Shown: piece after piece, positions 1 to 9,121 of the stretch
Layout of the letters: every line of letters begins with the position of its first letter
Numbering within the stretch: position 1 is the stretch's first letter
Translations under genes and position numbers: made by a program
The notes under the pieces: model-generated
What the model was told of the DNA's origin: nothing
The model's input: the letters and a program-made list of their open reading frames with translations, nothing else
Databases searched by the model: none
Source: Cupriavidus sp. 2SB
GTDB lineage: Bacteria > Pseudomonadota > Gammaproteobacteria > Burkholderiales > Burkholderiaceae
Assembly (NCBI RefSeq): GCF_005503625.1
Contig: NZ_SCMX01000011.1
Span: 1-64,000, forward strand
Length of the DNA: 64,000 nt
Reading direction: 5' to 3'

Positions 1-1060
1 GAAAAGCGTCGTGGAGGACGCCATCGAGGAGGCGTCCGGCCGCTTTCTTGCCGACACGATGCATGTTGGTCACGGGGAAAGCCCCGTGGTCACGCGTCCG
101 CATGAAATCCTCCCCTTTCGTGAGCTGCTGCCCATGCCTGTCGATACAAATGCCACCGGCGATCCAGGTCTGTGCTTTGTTCACCCACTGCTCGAACGTG
201 TCGAAGCTCCGGAAGACGGCCTCACCGGTCGTCGTCAACACGGCGTTTGTGTGCCATTCCCCCCATTGCTTCAGGAGGAAAGGCACGCCGGCGGCTGCGC
301 ACTGGTCGCGCAGGCTGCGGGGCCATGCGGGCAGCATGTATCGAGAACCTGTACCGGATTCGCCGCCAGCGATGATCCAATCGATGGCGCCTGGATCGTA
401 CTCGTTGCCCGAGGTATGCAGTAGCTCTCCCGTGGCGGCGGAGAAGACGTCAACGTGGCCAAGCAGCGGCTCCATCGACAGGAAACGAATCTTCGCCGGC
501 GTGCGGAGCAGCTTCGGGATGTCACGGTCCGCCTCGGCCTGGTTCACAATCGTTGCACCGAGCCAGATATCGGCGGGCGCATTGCCAGCGAGCCAGGTGG
601 CCAGCCACGGCACGAGTGGGTTTTCGGCGAAGTCTTCGCGCGACATCAGAACGTTGAATGCCTCGCTCAGCCGCTTCATAGCGTTGCCGATGCGTTTGGT
701 CAGCACCAGCTTGTCGAGGTTCGGCGTCTGGCGCCAGACATCGAGCAGGTCGATGAACCATTCGATGGGCACCTCGTTGTCGAAGACATCGGCCAGGCTC
801 GCGCAGAAAACGCGCTGGCGGCGCCCGTGAACCGCGGCGAAGGCCGCATGCGCGGCGTTCCACCGGAACATCTTGCGCCAGTTGCCGGCGCTTGTGCGGC
901 GCCGTAGCGCACCTGGGCCCCAGTTATGGGCAACACCCCCGCCAAACCGGGCATTGCGCGTCTCAGCGTAGCAATGGTCGCAGCCGGGGCCGACCTTCTG
1001 GCAGCCTTCCCAAGCGTTAAAAGTGTGGTCGGTCCATTCAATGTTCGTGTTTTCGCTCAT
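1..1060 (-). CDS. DUF5131 (phage Gp37/Gp68) family protein, C-terminus beyond window edge
   Basis: The protein begins MSENTNIEWTDHTFNAWEGC and runs to the left edge without a stop, so its C-terminal end is missing. The N-terminal cysteine cluster (GCQKVGPGCDHCYAE, about residues 19-33), the segment RVFCASLADVFDNE and the late segment VGKKAAGRLLDG are typical of the DUF5131 family, found in phages and mobile elements. The cysteine pattern resembles an iron-sulphur or radical-SAM-like site. The biochemical role of the family is not established. Its ATG overlaps the stop of the upstream gene (ATGA), so it is the last gene visible in a minus-strand operon. Confidence 0.85.
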   Translation of the reverse strand, partial: MSENTNIEWTDHTFNAWEGCQKVGPGCDHCYAETRNARFGGGVAHNWGPGALRRRTSAGNWRKMFRWNAAHAAFAAVHGRRQRVFCASLADVFDNEVPIEWFIDLLDVWRQTPNLDKLVLTKRIGNAMKRLSEAFNVLMSREDFAENPLVPWLATWLAGNAPADIWLGATIVNQAEADRDIPKLLRTPAKIRFLSMEPLLGHVDVFSAATGELLHTSGNEYDPGAIDWIIAGGESGTGSRYMLPAWPRSLRDQCAAAGVPFLLKQWGEWHTNAVLTTTGEAVFRSFDTFEQWVNKAQTWIAGGICIDRHGQQLTKGEDFMRTRDHGAFPVTNMHRVGKKAAGRLLDGVLHDAF

Positions 1061-1542
1061 GAAATGTGGTCCTCGAAGAGATCCCGGGTGCGGGTATCTC
1101 GTTCTGATTCTTTGGTAACAGCCGACCGACCGGAGTCGGCCTGATGGGCTGCAACTGATTGACCGGCACCGGCAACGATTCGTGCACAGTGCGGGCAGCG
1201 CTTGAACCCACGCGGGACACGATCGAGTGGGATCCAACGGGCGCGCGGTCGCATTTGGCGAGCTGTGTCCTTCGGCTTGTGTCCGCACAACGACGTGCCG
1301 GTTACCGGGTCAACGGTGTGCACGAAGAAGCCGCCATTTGCACGGGCGAGAAACGGGGTCGAGTCACTATGGGTCAGTCTTGCGTACTGCGTCGTGAGAG
1401 CCTTGCTGCATTCCCAATGAGCACCAGTGGCCCCGTGGTAGCCTTGAGCGCGCTCCACACGGCCACCACAAAGCCAGCAGGTGCCGATATCCCGGTGCTC
1501 AGCAATGGTCTTGCCGAAGTAGCGATCGTCCTTGGACATCAT
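1057..1542 (-). CDS. Hypothetical zinc-ribbon protein
   Basis: A 161-residue protein with two cysteine clusters: CWLCGG near residue 22 and a later CPHC (about residue 115), a layout usual for zinc-binding treble-clef or ribbon domains. The C-terminal 40 residues are polar and probably disordered. It overlaps its neighbours by 4 nt on both sides, which argues for translational coupling in one operon with the DUF5131 gene downstream and the 411-residue protein upstream. I do not recognise a named family. Confidence 0.65.
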   Translation of the reverse strand: MMSKDDRYFGKTIAEHRDIGTCWLCGGRVERAQGYHGATGAHWECSKALTTQYARLTHSDSTPFLARANGGFFVHTVDPVTGTSLCGHKPKDTARQMRPRARWIPLDRVPRGFKRCPHCARIVAGAGQSVAAHQADSGRSAVTKESERDTRTRDLFEDHIS

Positions 1543-2774
1543 GGGCGCCTGGGTGCGGCGAAGTAAATGCCTGTACCACAGTGCGCGCAGCCAAAATGGT
1601 GGCGCTCCTGTGCTTCGGTCCTATCTGCAGGGGGCGGGCAGCATGGGTGGGCATTCGCGCGCACGAGGAGTTCGACAAGACGCAGGGCAACCAGTTGGCG
1701 ATCTTCTTCCTTGGACTGGCCGAGCAGATCCGCCGCGATTAGCGATGCAATGTGGCTGACCAGATGCAACGGAGGGTGAAAGGGGGCAGCTTTGGCAGCC
1801 GGCACGCAGGGAACACCGGCGTCGGCCGAAGCGTCATGGCCAGCCACAACGCCTGGCCGTTGGGCGGAATTGAGCGTGTCGCACACCCATTGCACGATCA
1901 CGGCTTTAATGTCGCTCGCGGGATTGGTGTCGAAGTTCTCACTGAAAATGCGCAGCGTGCCGCAAGAGATCACCCCATTGCCGCCACGCCAATGCCCGGT
2001 GAACGGTGGCGGTCCACCGGCCGGCGCTGTAAGTTCGGCTGCCAGATCCTCGATCAGGGTCGCGGCCGCTTCGAATGCGTGCGCATCCTGGGTGATACCA
2101 CCAGCGACTTCCTCCGGGGAACCGATTTGGACCGAGGGATCTGCAGTGATGGCGGAGGCCACCGCACGACAGGTGCGCGCTTTGCCGCGGAGTTCATGAA
2201 TCCAATACTCGATGCGGTCCTGTGTGGGCAGAGGTTCTGCGGTGAGACCGTATGCTGGTCGCTCATGCTGCTGGGTCTGCGTCGACCACGCCGTGCACTT
2301 CGTGTCGTGCTCGTCTTCTTCGTCGCAGACTTCATGCTCGCAGCGGTCGTTTGTCCACGCCGACGGTGGCGTGACGGTAAGGGCGGCACGTCGGACCAAG
2401 TTCATCACGGTTTCGACGATCCTGTCCCCACCCATTTCCATGACGTACCCGCCGTCCAGCGTGTGCAGGACGTGCTCAATCTGAAGCCGGGCATCGGCCT
2501 CAGACACTCCTTCGTCTAGTGGGACGAGGGCGGCGCGGATCATGGCCATGTCGCGGACACTGGCTTGTGCAGTTGCAGATTCAGCTGGCACGCTCAACAA
2601 GCCGCAGGCGGGGTCGAGCAGCGCGTCCATCCGATCCAAAGCCTCGCGGAGTTTACCGCACGTTATGTCTTGCCGGGAGAGGAGGGGGGCGAGATTGGTA
2701 TCGATCCAGTTCTGAACTTCGGCGCCGCTCCACATCTTGCGGAGTGCGGCGGGGAAACGGGGAAGCGAAATCAT
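1539..2774 (-). CDS. Hypothetical 411-residue protein with C-terminal CxxC motif
   Basis: Begins MISLPRFPAALRKMWSGAEV and ends with FGCAHCGTGIYFAAPRRP, a small C-terminal zinc-knuckle-like CxxC. The middle contains EYWIHELRGKARTCRAVA, a helical segment of the type seen in phage and plasmid accessory proteins. It is not a family I can name. Its stop overlaps the next start by 4 nt. The ATG has only a weak Shine-Dalgarno sequence, so the start is moderately certain. It is the first long gene of the left minus-strand run. Confidence 0.6.
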   Translation of the reverse strand: MISLPRFPAALRKMWSGAEVQNWIDTNLAPLLSRQDITCGKLREALDRMDALLDPACGLLSVPAESATAQASVRDMAMIRAALVPLDEGVSEADARLQIEHVLHTLDGGYVMEMGGDRIVETVMNLVRRAALTVTPPSAWTNDRCEHEVCDEEDEHDTKCTAWSTQTQQHERPAYGLTAEPLPTQDRIEYWIHELRGKARTCRAVASAITADPSVQIGSPEEVAGGITQDAHAFEAAATLIEDLAAELTAPAGGPPPFTGHWRGGNGVISCGTLRIFSENFDTNPASDIKAVIVQWVCDTLNSAQRPGVVAGHDASADAGVPCVPAAKAAPFHPPLHLVSHIASLIAADLLGQSKEEDRQLVALRLVELLVRANAHPCCPPPADRTEAQERHHFGCAHCGTGIYFAAPRRP

Positions 2775-2857
2775 GGTGTGAGGGAGAGGACGAAATTATG
2801 GTGTCATCAGCCTAGCCGCTGGCGTGCAAAGTCAAGTCGGGGCGACCTACGCGCGCG

Positions 2858-2989
2858 TCAGCCGATGTGGAAACGGGACTGGATCGCATCCAAGGTGCGG
2901 CCGTCGTTGGGTTGGTCGAGCCGCTCCAGTGAATCCAAATCAGCTTTCCAATCGGAGCCGCAGATCAAGGATCTGCTTCGCCATCTCAC
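2858..2989 (-). CDS. Possible 43-residue protein, GTG start
   Basis: A short frame starts at a GTG whose last two bases overlap the TGA of the upstream zinc-ribbon gene (GTGA coupling) and encodes 43 residues ending LDAIQSRFHIG. The composition is protein-like and the coupling matches the rest of this operon. No family was recognised and the evidence is limited to position and composition. Confidence 0.35.
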   Translation of the reverse strand: MRWRSRSLICGSDWKADLDSLERLDQPNDGRTLDAIQSRFHIG

Positions 2990-3219
2990 CCCTCCACGGT
3001 CCGCTGATCGCGCATGGCGGCGTGCTGAATGCGCTGGAACTCACGCTTTGCGCTCGACTTCCTTCCGTCGTTGTTGCTAGGCAACTCGGTCGCATGAACC
3101 ACCATGCATGTCTCGCAGCGCGCCTCATAGGCAGTCGCCTCCCCCGTTCCGCGACCCCCTGAAATTGGGAGTATCCAGACGGTTTTCTCTCCGCCGCATT
3201 TGTGGCAATCGAAATCCAT
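2986..3219 (-). CDS. Small zinc-ribbon protein
   Basis: 77 residues from the ATG at 3219 (a GTG one codon upstream is an alternative). Two CxxC pairs, CHKC at residue 5 and CETC about 30 residues later, form a plausible single zinc ribbon, followed by a basic tail. The ATG shares its A with the TGA of the upstream gene, so translation is probably coupled. Function unknown; such ribbons on mobile elements often bind nucleic acid, but nothing here shows that. Confidence 0.55.
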   Translation of the reverse strand: MDFDCHKCGGEKTVWILPISGGRGTGEATAYEARCETCMVVHATELPSNNDGRKSSAKREFQRIQHAAMRDQRTVEG

Positions 3220-4067
3220 CACGTACCTCCCTTCGCATCCGCCCCCGCCTCGCCGCTCTGGGTGCGTGCCTTCGCGTTGGCGCGGAGAATCAGTGCGGCC
3301 AAGTCGTCAATGGCTTGGTGCCGCGAGCCGAAAGCCTGCGTCAGCATGTCAATCAAGCGCTGGTCGCCCGGCTGCGTGACGTTGATCGTTGTGAGATCCG
3401 CCTGCGCAGCGGGTGCCGGCGCCGCGATCATGGCACAGACTGCCTCGGCAAATGCCACGATGGTTTCCGGCTCCAAGCCAGTGCCGTATGGCGCTATGGA
3501 TGACCATGCCGCGTAAGCCTGCTCAGGCGTCAGCTTCGGCGCTGGTGCGGCGGGCGCAGCGATGGCTTCGAGAGTTGCTGGCACTGTCATTTCTGCATCG
3601 TTGTAGATCGAAGCGCCAGGAATGCGCGTCATCGTGTTATGGGCGTCCCATGCAATTTGCTTGCGTTGCTCCGCCGTCAGCCCTCGCCCCGTCGCTGCGT
3701 TGCTGGCATCCTTGGCAGGATCGGTATTGGGCGCGGGAGGAACCGCTGCGAGCATTACAGCCCAGTCCTTGCGACGGCGGTCCCAGCGCTTCACAGTCTC
3801 GCCAACGCTGGCAGGCACGATTCGCCCGATGTCAACCGCATGAAGCATTTCCTCGGTCGGGTTCACGGGAACTAGCATCCAGCCTTGCGGGATCGCAGCG
3901 TTGCTGACATCCCCAGATTGGGCGGCGAGGATGGCGCGGAGCTCGGTGGCGTGCAGGTCAAGGCCGCGATTGCGCGCGACTTGCGCCGCAATCGTCAGCC
4001 CCGCCTGGCGTGCGTTGCCGTTGGTCGTGCCACCGGCATCAAGCGTGCCGTTTTCCGTGACTGTCAT
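3219..4067 (-). CDS. Hypothetical 282-residue protein, phage-like
   Basis: Begins MTVTENGTLDAGGTTNG. Residues 60-110 (GWMLVPVNPTEEMLHAVDIG) resemble the 'GWKLVPVEPTPEM' segment seen repeatedly in short phage and prophage hypothetical proteins. Alanine/proline-rich linkers separate that segment from a C-terminal helical part. No catalytic motif is visible. It heads the sub-run of coupled genes toward the left edge. Confidence 0.6.
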   Translation of the reverse strand: MTVTENGTLDAGGTTNGNARQAGLTIAAQVARNRGLDLHATELRAILAAQSGDVSNAAIPQGWMLVPVNPTEEMLHAVDIGRIVPASVGETVKRWDRRRKDWAVMLAAVPPAPNTDPAKDASNAATGRGLTAEQRKQIAWDAHNTMTRIPGASIYNDAEMTVPATLEAIAAPAAPAPKLTPEQAYAAWSSIAPYGTGLEPETIVAFAEAVCAMIAAPAPAAQADLTTINVTQPGDQRLIDMLTQAFGSRHQAIDDLAALILRANAKARTQSGEAGADAKGGT

Positions 4068-4200
4068 GCTTGCTCCTTGTATATGGTGAGGATGACAATT
4101 GAAACCTTAATCGCGAGCCGTGCGTTCGCGCTTTGCTCGCACTTTTTGGTGAAGACGCAAAACATGTGCGTTTCGTCACCCTAGCGGGCAACGTTAGAAG

Positions 4201-4563
4201 TCAAGGTGGAAAGCGTCCTTGGAGCGTCAAAGGGAGGGCCTCGCCTTTAGCCAACCCAAAACGGACTGCAGCCGCTCGCAGCAGCTCGGTATCGACGTTG
4301 TCCTCCGCCAGCGCGGTGAGCACGGCGCGTGCGAACCCGTGGAGCGCCGCCAGTTCCTCGCCGATAGGTCCCTGCGTGTAGAGGAACAACCCGTTCTGCA
4401 TGCGCCGCACCGCAGTCGTCTCCGTAGCCATGCGCAGCAGTAACGTTTCTGCCGTGTCGTGGCTGACGCCAAGATGACGCTGCAGGAGCACAACAGACGC
4501 TGCGCGATGCTCGTGGACAAGCGCAATTGTCCTTGCGAACAGGGCTTCGCGATCAGCGTGCAT
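4201..4563 (-). CDS. Winged-helix DNA-binding protein (FtsK-gamma-like)
   Basis: I use the ATG at 4563 (MHADREALFARTIALVHEH), which lies inside the end of the upstream DUF1173 gene and gives 120 residues. Residues about 10-65 (VVLLQRHLGVSHDTAETLLL) have the length and spacing of the FtsK gamma winged helix, which reads double-stranded DNA. The rest is helical. Overlap with the DUF1173 gene indicates co-translation. A DNA-binding accessory role is inferred from the fold only. Confidence 0.55.
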   Translation of the reverse strand: MHADREALFARTIALVHEHRAASVVLLQRHLGVSHDTAETLLLRMATETTAVRRMQNGLFLYTQGPIGEELAALHGFARAVLTALAEDNVDTELLRAAAVRFGLAKGEALPLTLQGRFPP

Positions 4564-5782
4564 CGTGCGACGGTGACTTGGCTTGGGGCAGCGGCACTTG
4601 GGTGAGGGACGTCGACACCGCATCCCATTCGACAAACGGGACACCCTGTGCACGATAGTGCTGGCGCTTGGCCGCCATACGCGCGTCGTACTCCGGGTTT
4701 CCGGTCATGCCCAGCACCTCGATGACGACCTCCGGTTCGACATCAGTCAATACGAAGTCGGGATGGACGACGGCGCGGCCAATGTGGCGCAGGGGCTTGC
4801 GGAACGCACGGCGCTGGGCGACCAGGTGATCGGCCATAGCGACTTCGTACGACGAATCGCACGGCAGGAACTGGCGGTTCGCGAGCATTGCGGCCACGTT
4901 GACCACGGTCAGGTAGCCGGCTTTCGATCGCTCAACCAGCAAGACGGCGACGCAGCGTTGGTCGTCCTTGCCAAGTGCCGCCAGGGCCCCGCCGAAAGAA
5001 GATTGCAGGCGGGCGTAGATCTCGGCCGCCATGAAGAAGCGCTGCGTGCTCTGGCGCAACACCAGCTTGCCGCCATACCGGGTGGCTCCGTGCGACTCGA
5101 CCTCCCCGATTACGATGCCGCGCGGGTTGCCTGTCGAATTGGGGGCGAGGCGGGCCTGCCACGCGTCGAATTCGGCCAGGATTTCTGTCTTGCGCGCCGG
5201 GTCCCATCGTTGCATGACGTGCAGCAATTCAGCGGCGGGCTTGCCGTTGATGTGGCAGTCGGCTAGCTCCGTGGTCAGCTGGGACCAGCACGCGTTCCAG
5301 CCGCGCGAGCCGTTGCCGGACCAGACGTTCAGTCCCGCTTGCTCCCACGCGTACTCGAGAAAGGCGAGCAGGCCTGCGGAGCGCCGCTGGGGCTTGGTGC
5401 TCTGCGCTTGCGGGGTCCGTTGCACGGTCTTCGCCGGCGTTCGCGTGCTTGCAGACAGCGTGGCATCCAGGCGGATGTCATGGCGGCCGTCGCGCACGCG
5501 GAAAGCGTCGAGGCTGTCGACGACATTGGTCTTGGATTGCGCCTGCCGATGGAAGGGGCATGCGCCGCCGTGGTGATGGGCCTGGTCCGGCCAGCGCGCC
5601 AGCAGGAAGATATCGCGGTGGCGTCGGATCACCAGCTTGGGCCGTGGACGGCTGGAGGTGCAGCCGCATTCTGCGAACCCTTGTACGGTCTTCGCGCGTT
5701 CCAGTTGCCGGGCATAGCGGCCCGGGTCTTCCAACACATCGCCCAACGGGAACTCGGTCCCGCCAATCCGCACCGTGATCAT
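4553..5782 (-). CDS. DUF1173 family protein
   Basis: 409 residues. The N-terminal part contains a cysteine cluster (ECGC) and HHHGGACPFHR, where DUF1173 proteins carry conserved cysteines and histidines. The C-terminal part, VVHPDFVLTDVEPEVVIEVL followed by a lysine/histidine helix and VPFVEWDA, looks like a PD-(D/E)xK nuclease-type core (PDF...ViEV). The family is common on plasmids and integrative elements of Proteobacteria, without assigned function. The stop overlaps the winged-helix gene. The family call is good; nuclease activity is inferred. Confidence 0.7.
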   Translation of the reverse strand: MITVRIGGTEFPLGDVLEDPGRYARQLERAKTVQGFAECGCTSSRPRPKLVIRRHRDIFLLARWPDQAHHHGGACPFHRQAQSKTNVVDSLDAFRVRDGRHDIRLDATLSASTRTPAKTVQRTPQAQSTKPQRRSAGLLAFLEYAWEQAGLNVWSGNGSRGWNACWSQLTTELADCHINGKPAAELLHVMQRWDPARKTEILAEFDAWQARLAPNSTGNPRGIVIGEVESHGATRYGGKLVLRQSTQRFFMAAEIYARLQSSFGGALAALGKDDQRCVAVLLVERSKAGYLTVVNVAAMLANRQFLPCDSSYEVAMADHLVAQRRAFRKPLRHIGRAVVHPDFVLTDVEPEVVIEVLGMTGNPEYDARMAAKRQHYRAQGVPFVEWDAVSTSLTQVPLPQAKSPSHDAR

Positions 5783-5794
5783 GATTGATTCTCC

Positions 5795-7252
5795 TCAGAC
5801 GCCTGCATCGCGGAACATGGTGTAGAGATCGCGCCGGATCTCGCTCACGTCCAGGACGTGCTTGGCGCGGGTCATGGCGACATAGAGCAGTCGCATTTCC
5901 TCTGGGGCCATCGTGAGCTGGCCTTCGTCATTCTTGAATTTGAAGTCGCCGGCGAGCTGGACGCGGTTCCATTCGAGGCCTTTGGCGCGGTGGATGGTGG
6001 AAACGATGTAGTCCGCCTCGTCCTCCGGGGCAACGCGCGTGAGGATGAGCCTGAGGTAGTCGACCCCCTCGCTGTCGATCAGCGTGACGAGTGGCTTGAG
6101 GTCCCGGCCTGCGAACGACTCGGCGTACTCCTGCACCTCATCCCACGTCTCGAAGAGGGCGAGGGTCGCTGGAAAACCGACGCGCTGGCCGCGCATGAGC
6201 TGCTCTGCGCCGTCCGCGAAGGCGCGCAGCTCATCGACGTTGGCTCGGACCGCCACACGGTCACCGCGGCCGATGCCTTGCGCGAGGTGGGTCAGCACCG
6301 TGGCGTTCTTCCGACACAGGATGGCGTCGAATCGGTCTTGGCCGGGGGAGGACTCGTGCAGGACGCGTGAAGCGACATGGTCCTGGCCACGTACGGGCGT
6401 TTGCTCGTCCATCAATTGCAGCACGCGGCTGGCGAGCTGGGCGATAGCGGGGCCGAAGCGGAACGATTCAGTCAGTGCGCACTCGGGCGCGCGGATATGC
6501 TCCATGGCGTTCACGGCGCCACGCCATTCGTAGATTTGCTGGTAAGGGTCGCCAACGTAGATGACCTGGCACTGCTGGGCGCGCAGCACGGAGAGCATGA
6601 GGCCATCCGCATCCTGCGCCTCGTCGAACAGGATGAAATCTGCGCCGATGCGGGGCCGGCTGAGTTGCCAGAGTTTTACGTAGCAGTCGTGTGAAATGGC
6701 TGATGGCGCCGCCGGATCGAGGTATTCCGACCAGAGGCGTTTGACGGACGGCAACAGCGATTCGCGCAGATGCTCGGCTTCCTCGTCCTTTACGATCGCC
6801 TCGACCGGGATGTGCCATGCGAGCGGTTCGGACTGGGCGGAGCGGCAGAAGCGGGCGGCACCGTCCATCACCATCCGGGCGACCTTGCTCGGACTGAGTT
6901 CCAGATCCTTGCCAATCGTGGTAGGCAGGCGCAGTTTGCCAAAGCCATAGCGCAACGCCAACTGGTGGGGCGGCTCCACCGGATTTCTCAGCTTGCGGGT
7001 GATCTCGGGCCGCGTGCCGCTGTAGGCCAGCGAGTGCACCGTGCGGCAGCGGGTGTTTTGCGGGAATTTGCGGGCCGCTTCGTTGGCGATCTCTTTGTTG
7101 AAGGCGAGGTACAGACCCCGGGCACGGCCGCGAGCCTCGGCAGCCATGCGCAGCGTTGAGGTCTTGCCAGCGCCGGCATACGCTTTGACCTTGACGGCGC
7201 CGCCGGCGCCGACTGCTTCGACGACCTGATCCTGTTCAGCGGTTGGCTTCAT
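5795..7252 (-). CDS. UvrD/Rep superfamily (FBH1-like) DNA helicase
   Basis: 485 residues with superfamily I helicase motifs in order: Walker A AYAGAGKTST near residue 25, Walker B ILFDEAQDAD near 205, VYVGDPYQQIYEWRGA (motif III) near 230, TIHRAKGLEW (motif V) near 425 and LLYVAMTRAKHVL (motif VI) near 460. It lacks the large insertions of RecB or UvrD, which fits the compact UvrD-like helicases found in phages and plasmids. Predicted to unwind DNA with ATP in recombination or replication restart. Its ATG overlaps the stop of the upstream gene. Confidence 0.88.
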   Translation of the reverse strand: MKPTAEQDQVVEAVGAGGAVKVKAYAGAGKTSTLRMAAEARGRARGLYLAFNKEIANEAARKFPQNTRCRTVHSLAYSGTRPEITRKLRNPVEPPHQLALRYGFGKLRLPTTIGKDLELSPSKVARMVMDGAARFCRSAQSEPLAWHIPVEAIVKDEEAEHLRESLLPSVKRLWSEYLDPAAPSAISHDCYVKLWQLSRPRIGADFILFDEAQDADGLMLSVLRAQQCQVIYVGDPYQQIYEWRGAVNAMEHIRAPECALTESFRFGPAIAQLASRVLQLMDEQTPVRGQDHVASRVLHESSPGQDRFDAILCRKNATVLTHLAQGIGRGDRVAVRANVDELRAFADGAEQLMRGQRVGFPATLALFETWDEVQEYAESFAGRDLKPLVTLIDSEGVDYLRLILTRVAPEDEADYIVSTIHRAKGLEWNRVQLAGDFKFKNDEGQLTMAPEEMRLLYVAMTRAKHVLDVSEIRRDLYTMFRDAGV

Positions 7253-7698
7253 GCAATCTCCAGTGCAGCCTGTTCCGGCATCATGGCCAGGACGCGCCGA
7301 CGGACCGCGAGCATGTTTGCGCGGGAGGCCTCTGCGCGTCGTGCAGCTTCGCCGCTGACCATGTCAACGATGTAGGCGAAGTAGAAGGGGGTTGTAGGAC
7401 CCGTCCACGCCAACCATTTCGTACGGATTTCGGCGCGAAGTTCGGCTGCCAGGGAAAAGTAGACGGCGCGTTTCTCACGCCAGATCCGGGCGTGCAGGCT
7501 GCGCGTCGTGCGCTCCAGGTTGTCTGAGCGACGCTGACGGCGCGCGAACTCCTCGTCCGGCGAGTGCTGCTCGGCCGCGACGTGTTCCGCAAAGAGCGGG
7601 TACCTGTCGCGCTCGCGTTGCTGCTTGCGGGCGAAGGCAGCCTGGCGGCGTGCATTGAAATTGATGGGATCGTGGCGTCCGTGTCGGGTAAATCGCAT
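7249..7698 (-). CDS. Hypothetical basic protein
   Basis: I choose the ATG at 7698 (MRFTRHGRHDPINFNARRQA), giving 149 residues. The frame stays open further upstream, but that extension would run into the promoter of the divergent gene at 7858. The protein is rich in Arg, Lys and Glu and probably mostly helical, with a hydrophobic patch (FYFAYIVDMVSG) near residue 115. The stop overlaps the helicase ATG, suggesting an operon. No family recognised. Confidence 0.55.
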   Translation of the reverse strand: MRFTRHGRHDPINFNARRQAAFARKQQRERDRYPLFAEHVAAEQHSPDEEFARRQRRSDNLERTTRSLHARIWREKRAVYFSLAAELRAEIRTKWLAWTGPTTPFYFAYIVDMVSGEAARRAEASRANMLAVRRRVLAMMPEQAALEIA

Positions 7699-7857
7699 GG
7701 CGGCTAGGTATTTGGTGGTCTGAGACCAAGATACCGGCCCCACGCCGAAGTCAAGGCGGCCGGCGGGCGTAGTTCGCCGCCAACCATTCTCCGGGTGATT
7801 TCCGTCGGGGTTAGGCCCGAAAGCTATAGAATTTGGGGCGCCTTTTACCGGAAAACC

Positions 7858-8376
7858 ATGTCGCACACACCCATCAGCCGAGAGGTATCCCTCGGGAACC
7901 GCCCCCAAAGCGAGCCGCAGTTCATCGCGCCCGGAGAGCCGGAGTACGGCGAGATCGCCAGGCTCGACGCCTTCATCTTCAAACGCTATCTCGACCGTGT
8001 GTTCTGGCACCCTCGCCCTGAGGTGCTGCGCTTCGAGGTGCGCGCTGTGCCGTCGCCTGTCGGTAGCGTGTACGACGTGGTCGCACTCGTGGGCCAGGGA
8101 GAGGGGGAGGTCTGGTTTTCTGAGGCGGCCGTGCCAGCGCGCTGGGACTACGTGGCCATCACCGAGGCGACGGATGGGCTAGGGCGACTGCAGCGCGACA
8201 AGCTGAAGGCGCAAGGCAAGCTTCCTGAGGACTACAGGGCGTTCATTGGCGATGGACCCATGCAGGACTATTCCAATCTGGAGAACCCGGAAGAGGTTGA
8301 GCAGCGGCGCTGGGCCGTAGTGAACCGTCTCCGGGAGGCTAACCGCCTGGCCCGACATGCAACAAAGGGGGAATAG
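7858..8376 (+). CDS. Hypothetical protein, distant paralogue of the gene at 9480
   Basis: 172 residues from the ATG at 7858. The central part (RVFWHPRPEVLRFEVRAVP, then YDVVALV, then WDYVAITEA and LGRLQR) aligns in order and spacing with RVFNFPDATILKFVRRGFP, YHEVVAVM, WDHVARAEL and LRLQQ in the product of the gene at 9480. The two genes are therefore distant duplicates. Function unknown. Divergent from the minus-strand operon to its left. Confidence 0.6.
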   Translation: MSHTPISREVSLGNRPQSEPQFIAPGEPEYGEIARLDAFIFKRYLDRVFWHPRPEVLRFEVRAVPSPVGSVYDVVALVGQGEGEVWFSEAAVPARWDYVAITEATDGLGRLQRDKLKAQGKLPEDYRAFIGDGPMQDYSNLENPEEVEQRRWAVVNRLREANRLARHATKGE

Positions 8377-8379
8377 CCG

Positions 8380-9021
8380 ATGGCCGTCGATATCCTGAGC
8401 CGCTCGGCGGAACTCCACAACGCCGCAGTGACTGGCATGGCCCGCGCCACGCCCGTGGATCATCCGCGGACGATCTGTGCTTACCAATGCGCGTTAATGT
8501 CCGTGGAACATGCAGCAGGCGCCGTTGCATTGCTCACGATGGGCATGCCTAATGCCGCGATGGCACTTTTCCGACCGCAGTTCGAAACCCTGATCCGTGG
8601 CGTTTGGCTGCTGGAAGCGGCAGGCGAGAAGTGGGTGCGGCAGTATCACGAGCCACTTAGCGAAGAGTCGGCGCGGGCAGCGGACAAGGCGCCGGGCCTC
8701 AAGGTCATGTTCGACGAGCTGCTCAAGCTCGATGACCCGCGAGTGAAAGGAATCGTGGGGCATCTGGACGAGTATCGCCAGCAATCCCTGCGCGCCATGA
8801 ACAGTTTCACGCACGGCGGTATGAATCCCATGTCCAGATCCGGTTCCGGTTACCCGATGGGACTGATTGACAATGTGGTCAGGTGCGCAAATGGCCTGGT
8901 CACCTATGCGGCGCAGATGGCTGCGCTGGTCTCGACAGACGCTCAGCCCAACATGGTTCCCGTGCGCGCACTCCACGCCGACTTTGCGGATTGCATGCCG
9001 GCGAAGAAGCCCGATGCATGA
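8380..9021 (+). CDS. Hypothetical helical protein (DUF6988-like)
   Basis: 213 residues, 3 nt after the previous stop, so probably co-transcribed with it. The segment ALFRPQFETLIRGVWLLEAA matches the 'PAFE..VRG.WL' signature of a widespread family of helical proteins of unknown role (DUF6988-like). SFTHGGMNP further on supplies a conserved-looking histidine. No signal peptide or membrane segment. The family name is tentative. Confidence 0.5.
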   Translation: MAVDILSRSAELHNAAVTGMARATPVDHPRTICAYQCALMSVEHAAGAVALLTMGMPNAAMALFRPQFETLIRGVWLLEAAGEKWVRQYHEPLSEESARAADKAPGLKVMFDELLKLDDPRVKGIVGHLDEYRQQSLRAMNSFTHGGMNPMSRSGSGYPMGLIDNVVRCANGLVTYAAQMAALVSTDAQPNMVPVRALHADFADCMPAKKPDA

Positions 9022-9029
9022 CTAGCGTC

Positions 9030-9058
9030 TTGCCCTAGGCGCTGGTGCGCTGTACTAT
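9030..9058 (+). promoter_or_regulatory. Sigma-70-type promoter of leader element 1
   Basis: TTGCCC, 17-nt spacer, TACTAT. Transcription would begin near 9065, at the first bases of the shared 5' element. Confidence 0.6.
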
Positions 9059-9064
9059 CCACTC

Positions 9065-9107
9065 GATTCTCCGCGCTACCGCGCATCGACCTCGCCGGCG
9101 TACCGGC
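9065..9107 (+). promoter_or_regulatory. Shared 5' RNA element, copy 1 (9.07 kb)
   Basis: GCGC-TACC-GCGC hairpin (9073-9084) followed directly by ATCGACC, then a second small hairpin GCCGG-CGTA-CCGGC (9094-9107). This is the GCGC variant of the element found at eight operon heads. It lies about 12 nt after the -10 box, so it should be the 5' end of the mRNA. Confidence 0.65.
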
Positions 9108-9121
9108 CATCTTCTTCTTTC

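Noticed and set aside
48-830. Long plus-strand open frame over the DUF5131 gene
   Set aside because: It is the antisense of the well-supported minus-strand DUF5131 protein and is Ser/Arg-rich without motifs.
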